Shown: one piece after another, positions 57,173 to 64,000 of the stretch | Layout of the letters: every line of letters begins with the position of its first letter | Numbering within the stretch: position 1 is the first letter of the stretch | The notes under the pieces: model-generated | The model's input: the letters and a program-made list of their open reading frames with translations, nothing else | What the model was told of the DNA's origin: nothing | The model's database searches: none | Program-made: the position numbers and the translations under genes | DNA from: Neurospora crassa OR74A | Taxonomy: Eukaryota > Ascomycota > Sordariomycetes > Sordariales > Sordariaceae | Direction of reading: 5' to 3' | Assembly: GCF_000182925.2 (NCBI RefSeq) | Contig: NC_026502.1 | Location: 3,534,001-3,598,000 of the forward strand | DNA length: 64,000 bases

Positions 57173-60100
57173 ATGTCTCGACATCACACAGGGCCGCTCT
57201 CAGCGGCCACCCTAGGAGACGGCGTCAGTCACGAAAGGCAACAACAACAACAACAACAAGCACAGCAACAGCAACATCTAACAGCACCTCAACCAAAATG
57301 GCATTCCCCCCAGCCCACCTATCAACACCAACACCAACACCAGCATCAGCACCAGCACCAGCACTCCCAACCCCATCACCACCACCACCCCAATCTAGCC
57401 TCCTTAGTCAAGCCTGAACACCACACCCCCATGAACAGCCACCATCACCACCACAGTCACAGTCACAGTGAAGCCGCCTGGTCTGCCCGCAAAAGCAGCG
57501 GCGGCAGCAGCATGGTCTCGGCAGCCACATCCGCCAGCTCCCGCTCGCCTTCGCCGGGCACGCATTCGGACCTGGGGTCCAATTGCTACGCTGCGTCCAT
57601 CAGCAGCTGGGTGACTTCGAATCCGCCCAGTACGGCTACCGAGTGCAATTTCCCCGAGGGCGATTTGGAGCCGAGTGAGAGTGAGAGAGTGGGCATGGGC
57701 ATGGGGAATAAGTGGAATGATGAGTAAGTCAAGTCAAGTTATGTGTAGTAGACATAAAGTGAGTGTGCACATGTTAATGAGATTACTACTACATACAGAT
57801 CCTTATCATCAAGATCCCCCATCACCAACACCACCCCCGTCAGCCGCTTCACCGTCACCGGCGGCGGCGGCGGCAACGGCGGCCGTCGTCCCGCCAAAAA
57901 GGGCCGGTATAATGCACCTAACGGCATCAATGGCGGCGGTGGTGGCGGTGGTCCCGGCGGCGGCGGCGGAAGCAGCAGCAGCAACAGTAGCAGCAACAGC
58001 ACGTCAGGAACGCGCTCACCTTCACGCCCCAGTAGCTTACGGAACGCCCTATTCGCCGTCGACTCTTCGGCTCCCGGCAGCGGCAACGGCGGTCACGGCC
58101 ACGGCCACGGGCATGGGCCTCATGCCCGCTCAGCAGAGGCCAAAGACATGATGTCCGATGATGATGACGACGACGATGACGCCGACAGTGGCGAGTCAGA
58201 AGACGACGAAGACGACATGGACATTATGGGCGATTACCTTGATGATAACTTCTCCGAGGAAGAGGAAGAGGAAGAAGATGACGAAGAAGAGGAAGAGGAC
58301 GACAACGACTGGTCAGGCCAAAACGGTAATCTGGAGTCGGCCGTGATTGAAGCCGTCAATGGGGATCTGCCGCTGGCTGCGTATCTGATTCCGATCCTGC
58401 ATCGGGATTATAACCTGGCGGTGAAGAATAAGGTGGAGAGTTGGCAGTTTGGAAACAATACGGGCTCGGGTACTACTAGCGGTGCTGCTCATGGTGGAGG
58501 GAATAATCTGAGAGAGAGGGGCAATTCGGATGCGTCGAGGGGTGGGAAGTCTTCCTATACGGATTCTTCAGCACCTGGGGGCGGATCTGGGGGTAACGGG
58601 AATGGTAACTCGCGGAAGAGAAGGCGGCGGTCTAACTCGGACGGAGGAGGTAGGGAAGGAAGAGGGTTTGGTGGTGGCGGTGGTGGTGCAGGAGGTGGAC
58701 GAGGAAGTGGTGAGTGGGGAGGAGGTGGAGGTGGAGGCGGGGCCGGTGGTGGTGGTGGTGGTGGTGGTGGTGGTGGTGATGGTGATGATGGCGATGAAGA
58801 CGAGGAAAAGAACATCGACACGGGATCTGGCCCTGGCGTGGCTGGCAACGAGGAGTCGCAACCGATGCTGGCATGTCCGTTCCACAAGCGGGATCCGGAA
58901 AAATACGGGATTCAACAGACCAATTCGGCGAATGGGAAGAAACACAAGTACAGGGCGTGTACGGGGCCGGGGTTCAAGAGTATCCAGCGGTTAAAGTGAG
59001 TTCCCGTCCCGAAGACTTACCTTATCATTAAGCGCTGTGTATGTGTTTGTAGGTGTGTCCTGAGTTAACCGGCCGGTGATATAGGGAACATCTGAAACGG
59101 GTGCACTCACCCGTCCAATGTAACCGCTGCTACAAGATCTTCCCGGGAACAGATCGAGCAACTTGTCTGGCCAACTTATCAGAACACCAAAAGGAAAGCG
59201 ACGCATGCGAATTGGGAGATGCGTCCAAGAAGGAGGGCATCGACGCAGTCCAATGGGCGGCTCTCGAGCGGCAAAACCGCAAGAAGAACCAGGAGGCGCA
59301 TAAGCTGGAGAAGTGGTTCGAGATCTGGGATGTGCTCTTTCCCGGTGCCAAACGTCCCGAAACGCCCTGTGAGTATGCCTTTCTTTTCCCTCACTTTTTC
59401 TGACGGAATCGAGATCACTAACATCAGCCAGGGCACGACATCAAACCGCGCATCACCCCCTTCTCCCCCTCCAAGGACGGTGACGCCTTCTCCAAACTCT
59501 TTCTCGACATCCTCGACCACAAAATCAAGCTTCAAGACATTGACTTTGCCTCGGGAACCGACATTGTCCGCGAGCGCCTCAAATCCGTCGTCCAGCAGAC
59601 CTTTAAAGCGTACGTCTCACTACACGGGCACCTCTCGACCGAAACCTCGTCCTCGGAGCTCTCCAATGGGCCCGGCGGACGCAACCGTCTCTCGATCGTA
59701 GGCGGCTCCTCCACGCACCTCTCGGCGCCCGCCACGGCCGCTTCGCACCAGATGAGCAACACCACCACAGGCACCGCCCCCACCTCCCTCGGGATCGGTA
59801 CCCGAAACAACAACCCCCAACAACAACAACAACAGCAGCAAATCAACCCGTACGCGCAGCACGGTATCCCCACGTCTCCGTTCCACTCGCACTCGCACAG
59901 CCACTACGGCCACCCCTCCCCGGCCACCACTCACCAACCGCAATTCATGTCCCACTCCCCCCTCACGGGCAACGGCCCCATGGCCGTGTCCCCCCACGCG
60001 GCGGCAGCCATGTCCGCTGTGAACGGGTACACCATGACAGCCGAAGACCCCTCCGTGGCTTCTGCGGGTCCGGCTGCCAACTACTTTTACACCAGCTACG

Positions 60101-60366
60101 CCATGTTCCCGCCGCCACCGCACCACCCGGCGGCGACGGGGACGCATGCGGCGTGGGGAGCGCCGGGCCAGTTCGTGGCGGCCCATCATCCGGCGCAGTT
60201 TGGGATGGCGCCGCATCCAGCAGCAGCGGCACAGCAGCAGCAGCAGATTGGGTCCGTGGGCCCGCATCCGGGGAGTGTGGTTGGGAATGGGGTGGGGCAG
60301 GTGACGGCGGACCACATGGACGTTGGGGCTTATCAGTTTGAGGTTGAGGCGGGTGCTTTTGATTAG
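57173..60366 (+). CDS. Atypical C2H2-like zinc-finger protein with polyGln, polyGly and acidic tracts
   Basis: Four exons (57173-57723, 57799-58995, 59085-59368, 59432-60366), 988 residues, all with GT-AG introns that keep the frame. The N-terminus has Gln and Gln-His repeats, and the second exon an Asp/Glu tract followed by a Gly-rich run, so most of it is disordered. The folded part spans exons 2 to 4. It opens with CPFHKRDPEKYG, continues YRACTGPGFKSIQRLKEHL, then VHSPVQCNRCYKIFPGTD and LSEHQKESDAC. That Cys/His spacing matches a group of fungal zinc-finger proteins seen in many ascomycetes, not the classic C2H2 repeat. The segment LEKWFEIWDVLFPGAKRP and the WHDIKP stretch follow. Likely nuclear and DNA- or RNA-binding; target unknown. 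The KRRRR run near 58620 may be a nuclear signal. Confidence 0.88.
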
Positions 60367-61778
60367 GTTATGTATCAGTTTTTAAGTATGAAAGTGGGGG
60401 AGGGAGGGAGGGAAGTGTCGAGATGGAGTGAGGTTTGTATTGGACATGGTCATGGTCGATTGGTCGGTTGGTTGGTTGGTTGGTTCTGCTTTGATGAATG
60501 GCTCTTTTTGGTGGCGCAAGGAAGGCCGGGAGAAAGGTTAACGGCTCTGTGGTAAGCATTTGTCAAGTATCGTGAACGGCGCAAAAAGGGGGGTTTGGAG
60601 GTGTGTTACTAGGGGCTTTTGAGGTCCCTCTTGTTTTACATCATCACCCTTTGGGTATATTGATTGCTAGGGCCGGCATTTTGATAGCATAGTTGTTTGT
60701 GTTTCTGGGTATAGGAGAGGCCATTGTCCGTTGTCCATGAGTCCTCGTTCAAAATAAAGTCAGTTTAAAGATCCCACTCGTTCGTCCCATCTTCTTTTCA
60801 CCTCTCTGCGAGATGTCGTCCCCTGTTCCCGTCGTCCCTTTTTCGTGGCCCGCGGCGTGCCTGGCGTGCCTGGTGTGCCTGGCGTGTCTGACGTGCCTGA
60901 CTCCCGGGCCCTGAGATCAATCCCTGCGCACATCAGTGGCGATAGCGGCCGGACCCGCTACCGTCGGCCTGGTATGGATTGGCTTGTGTAGTATATAGAA
61001 ACAAAAGGGAAATGAATGTTATGCCACTATTCATAGCACCAGTCGGTTTCGATAATCGTGGAGAAGACGTCATAGGTAGACGCACTGCCGAAAAATCGGA
61101 GAATAAGAAGTCCATACATGCGATGGATTCAGCCACTCAGCGGCCGGGGTAAATACCGGAAGTCTCGGCGATTGGCGATCCGTCGCAGTGGTGGTCAGGG
61201 AGGCAGCGGTGCACGACAGCGCCCTCGGTTCCAAAGGGAAGCTGAGGTGAGCATTTGCGCCTGATCGCCTACCTTTCCTACTGTAGGTATCCTTTTTCGC
61301 GCCAAAAAGCCGCAAGGTGCGCGCCAAATATGTCACATGTCTGGGGTTGGTTGCGCCAAAGTAGTGCAGTTGGCTTATGGTTTCTTCTCGACTCGTTCGG
61401 TGATTTGTGATAGCGTCCATTATGAATCGACAACGATGAGGAAGAAAACGAAAGGACGGGACATTGAACTTTTAAATTGAAAAAAAAAGAGGAACGAACA
61501 CCAAAAACTGCCCGCATCGGTCATCGGTCACTCAGCAAAGGAACCCACCATCGCGGCCCGTCAGCGCCCCACTCATCACCCCCCCGGCGTCCCAGCCATC
61601 GGGCAGCAGATCTGCTACCACCTAGCGCACGCCGAGTCCCGAGTGGCCCGTTTATTCATCCATCCATCCCATGAAACTTTTCCTCTTCTCCCTCTTCCCA
61701 CATCTGATTCCTCTCATTCTTCTTCTTGAGTGAGTTGTTGTATCGTCCAGCAACTCCAGCGAGGTCTTTCTACAACCT
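60367..61778. other. Intergenic with two small tandem repeats
   Basis: It holds (GGTT)n near 60462-60486 and a 9-base unit repeated five times at 60855-60899. ORFs are short and unconvincing. The last 250 bases are the leader of the next gene, CT-rich and ending at the ATG. Confidence 0.5.
60855..60899 (+). repeat. 9-base tandem repeat, five copies
   Basis: The unit gcgtgcctg recurs five times with one or two changes per copy. The array lies in non-coding DNA. Confidence 0.9.
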
Positions 61779-61890
61779 ATGGTAATGGCGCGCCTCACCT
61801 CCCTCCTCGGAGCGCTGCTCCTCTTCGTCTCCCTCTTCACACAAACCCTCCTCGGCGCTTCACCTACCACTGCCACTACCACAACCACCG

Positions 61891-61927
<37 letters not shown>

Positions 61928-63470
61928 GGTCCAATACTGCCACACCGGTCTTACCTCAGGAGCAGCCGACTTCTGCCTCTCCCTCTTCTCCCTCCCCAAC
62001 ACCACCACTTCCTCTCACGACATCTACTTCCACCTTACCATCACTCGCTGGAACGCAAATGGATGGACGGCCATTGGCACAGGGCAGACCATGGCAGGAG
62101 CCTTGATGTTTATCGTCTACGGCGACCCTGTAAATGGTACCGAAAAGGAGCCGGTAGTGAGTGTGCGGACAGTGGAAGGACATCGTCAACCGCAGTTGAT
62201 CGACGATTTCGAGACAGTAGCTGGGAAAGGGTTTGACGTCCAGGTTCTGGCATCGAGTTGGAAAGAAGCCGGTACCGTGCCCGCTCCTAGCAAGGAGGAG
62301 GAGCAGGGCAAAGTCAAAGTGAAAGCCAAAAGACACGACGACCACGACGAACACCCCATCATCCCCGCAGCCGGCACCAAGACGTATGTCGCCGACGTCT
62401 TGCTCGCCTGCTACTCCTGCTCCCTGTGGTCATCCGGTTCCTCCGGGTCCTGGCGGACTTCCATCTCCGCCACTTCTGCATCTCAGCCTTTCCTCTGGGC
62501 CTGGAATGATCGCCAAGATTTTAGCGGAAGCTTCCCTCGCGATGCGCATCTGAAGATGCACCGCCACCACGGCTCCGAGACAGGCGGATACGGCTTTTTC
62601 TGGGCCGACATGACGCGCTCCGTCCTCGGCAGCAGTAACTACCTAGGAAAGCCGACCGTCGACGACCTGCTCAAGACGCTAGCCATCGTCCCCAACACCA
62701 GCAACAACAACAACAACCTCCTCGGCACCTCCACTAAACCCCTCTCCGCCTCGGGCTGGCTAGACAAAGTAACCGCCAACCCCCTCCCCAAAACGCACGC
62801 CTTCTTCATGACCGTTGCCTTCCTCATCCTCTTCCCCCTCGGTGTCATCTTGATCCGAAGCTCCTCCTCCGGCAACGCCTTCCAGAGACATTGGCTTGTG
62901 CAAGCCCTCGCGTCCATTTTTACTCTTGCCGGCGCTGGCGTAGGCTTGTACATGACCGGTCGTCACATCCCATCTACCGCCCACCAGTGGCTTGGTCTCG
63001 CTATTACTTTCCTGCTGGTCGTCCAGGTGATTCTGGGGTGGAGACACCACATGGATTTCCTGAGGATCCGCAGGAGGACGTGGATCTCCCATGGACATAT
63101 TTGGCTTGGGAGGTGGGCGGTGGTGGCAGGGTGGGTTAATGTAGTTTTGGGACTGTTGTTGAGCGGGCATAGTAGGGTTGATGTGTGGGGGGTCGGGATT
63201 TTCGTGGGTATGGAGGCGGTTGTGGTGGCTTGGTGGGTTTGGAGGGCGGCACAGCAGAGGAAGGCGATGGCGGGTGAGAATGGTGGGCAGAATGGAAAGG
63301 GGACGATGGACGATGACGGGGAGGTTGAGAGTCATGCGCTGATGGCGAGGAATGGAGGTGCGGGCGCGGATGGGGAGTATTTTAGGTTGAGCATGAGTGA
63401 GGATGATTTGAGTAGTAGTGAGGATGAGGAGGAGGGCAAGAGGGGGGATGGAGTTAGGGGTGGGCGGTAA
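61779..63470 (+). CDS. DOMON (AA8-type cytochrome) - cytochrome b561 membrane protein
   Basis: Single exon of 563 residues. A signal peptide (MVMARLTSLLGALLLFVSLF) is followed by a Thr-rich stretch and a run of Asn. The DOMON domain spans about residues 45-265: QYCHTGLTSGAADFCLSL, then WTAIGTGQTMAGALMFIVYG, in which Met is a likely haem ligand, and a His-rich end (MHRHHGS). The C-terminal half has five predicted membrane helices with conserved His in the b561 positions: PKTHAFFMTVAFL, FQRHWLVQAL, TAHQWLGLAI, and SHGHIWLGRWAVVAGW. The predicted job is electron transfer across the plasma membrane, for example ferric or quinone reduction or feeding extracellular oxidases. The tail is acidic and Gly-rich. 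Start choice between the two Met (MVM) is open. This architecture is well known in fungi; the substrate is not known. Confidence 0.92.
61889..61927 (+). repeat. AAC trinucleotide run encoding poly-Asn
   Basis: A run of AAC codons gives about 12 consecutive Asn between the signal peptide and the DOMON domain. A second, shorter Asn run occurs near 62700-62716. The tract is expected to vary between strains. Confidence 0.9.
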
Positions 63471-64000
63471 ATAGGCGACATCGCGGCGGGCGTGGAGGGT
63501 TGGATTTGGATATTGTATATGATGTTAATGACTCCGGATAAATGCGTTCAATGGTACCATGTGGATGGTTAATGGCTTCAAGGCGCTTTGGTACATGTCG
63601 CTTGAATGCAAGATGGTCTATGACACAGGGCTAAATATGCAGTGACCAGATTCGATAAACCCCAAAGACAGAGAATGTTCTGTTTGCCAGCAAAACTCGA
63701 GGAAGTCCATTTTATGGTAACTCACAATGGATCCGAAACCGTTTCCATGATGATTTCCTCATCCGCTGGATGTACGCGGGACACATCACACGAGAAGATC
63801 ACAAACTTTCGCAGACATGGGCACGACAAGGAATCTTGGAATGATCCCGCGGAAATCGACCTTAAAACAAGAAGAAGCAAGCAAACGCAACGCCGCCTAA
63901 GCTCGATTGAATCTGCGTCTGCGTCCGAAGAGGAGAACAAGGAAGCAGGAAGACCAAAAAGAAATAAAGGCAGCAGCCAAGACAGAGGAGGAGGAGGAGG
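63471..64000. other. Downstream region to the window end
   Basis: This is the 3' flank of the DOMON-b561 gene. A short minus-strand ORF (63722-63940) has no recognised domain. The window ends in a GAGG/GGAGG run. Confidence 0.5.

Noticed and set aside
4445-64000. Dispersed 5S rRNA genes or CRISPR arrays
   Set aside because: I looked for the conserved 5S inner sequence and for regular spaced repeats and found neither. CRISPR arrays are not expected in a fungal nucleus.

Overview
The window is nuclear DNA of a filamentous ascomycete. Genes are split by short GT-AG introns, 5' leaders are CT-rich, and intergenic spaces are long with many simple repeats. One gene identifies the genus: the 108-residue class I hydrophobin at 38043-38463 matches, as I remember it, the Neurospora crassa rodlet protein EAS (ccg-2). 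With bud-6 and the rest of the gene set, this points to N. crassa or a very close relative. I place it on linkage group II from memory, not from a search.

Layout. 1-4444 (minus): a large secreted protein whose exons join a GH71 alpha-1,3-glucanase, four cysteine modules, PPWP-type linkers and a subtilisin (S8) domain that runs off the left edge. 4445-8022: gene-poor, with an inverted repeat enclosing interstitial telomere repeats. 8023-9912 (plus): a HET-domain protein. 11774-about 13137 (minus): a Ser/Thr-rich single-pass membrane protein. 14972-16650 (minus): mitochondrial succinyl-CoA ligase beta subunit. 18498-18840 (minus): a probable decayed membrane-protein tail. 19453-20967 (minus): a class C beta-lactamase-like serine hydrolase. 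22646-25983 (minus): the polarisome protein BUD-6, with an unusual acidic tail beyond its stop codon.

25984-38042 is largely gene-free. It holds a small Cys-rich ORF, a faint gag-like fossil, an intron-containing tRNA-Asp and homopolymer tracts, and it ends in the eas promoter. After eas come a 3' hairpin, a diverged tandem duplication, tRNA-Lys(CTT), a GNAT-like gene (40274-41236) and a clearly decayed NACHT/NLR-type gene (about 42980-44100).

The right third holds a small secreted protein (44748-45450), a low-complexity protein (47645-48529), a 1137-residue fungal protein of unknown function (49013-52426), a four-exon zinc-finger protein (57173-60366) and a DOMON-cytochrome b561 protein (61779-63470).

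The genes do not form one pathway. Two themes recur. One is the cell surface and hyphal growth: glucanase-protease, hydrophobin, mucin-like membrane protein, BUD-6 and DOMON-b561. The other is allorecognition, with one intact HET-domain gene and one NLR relic.
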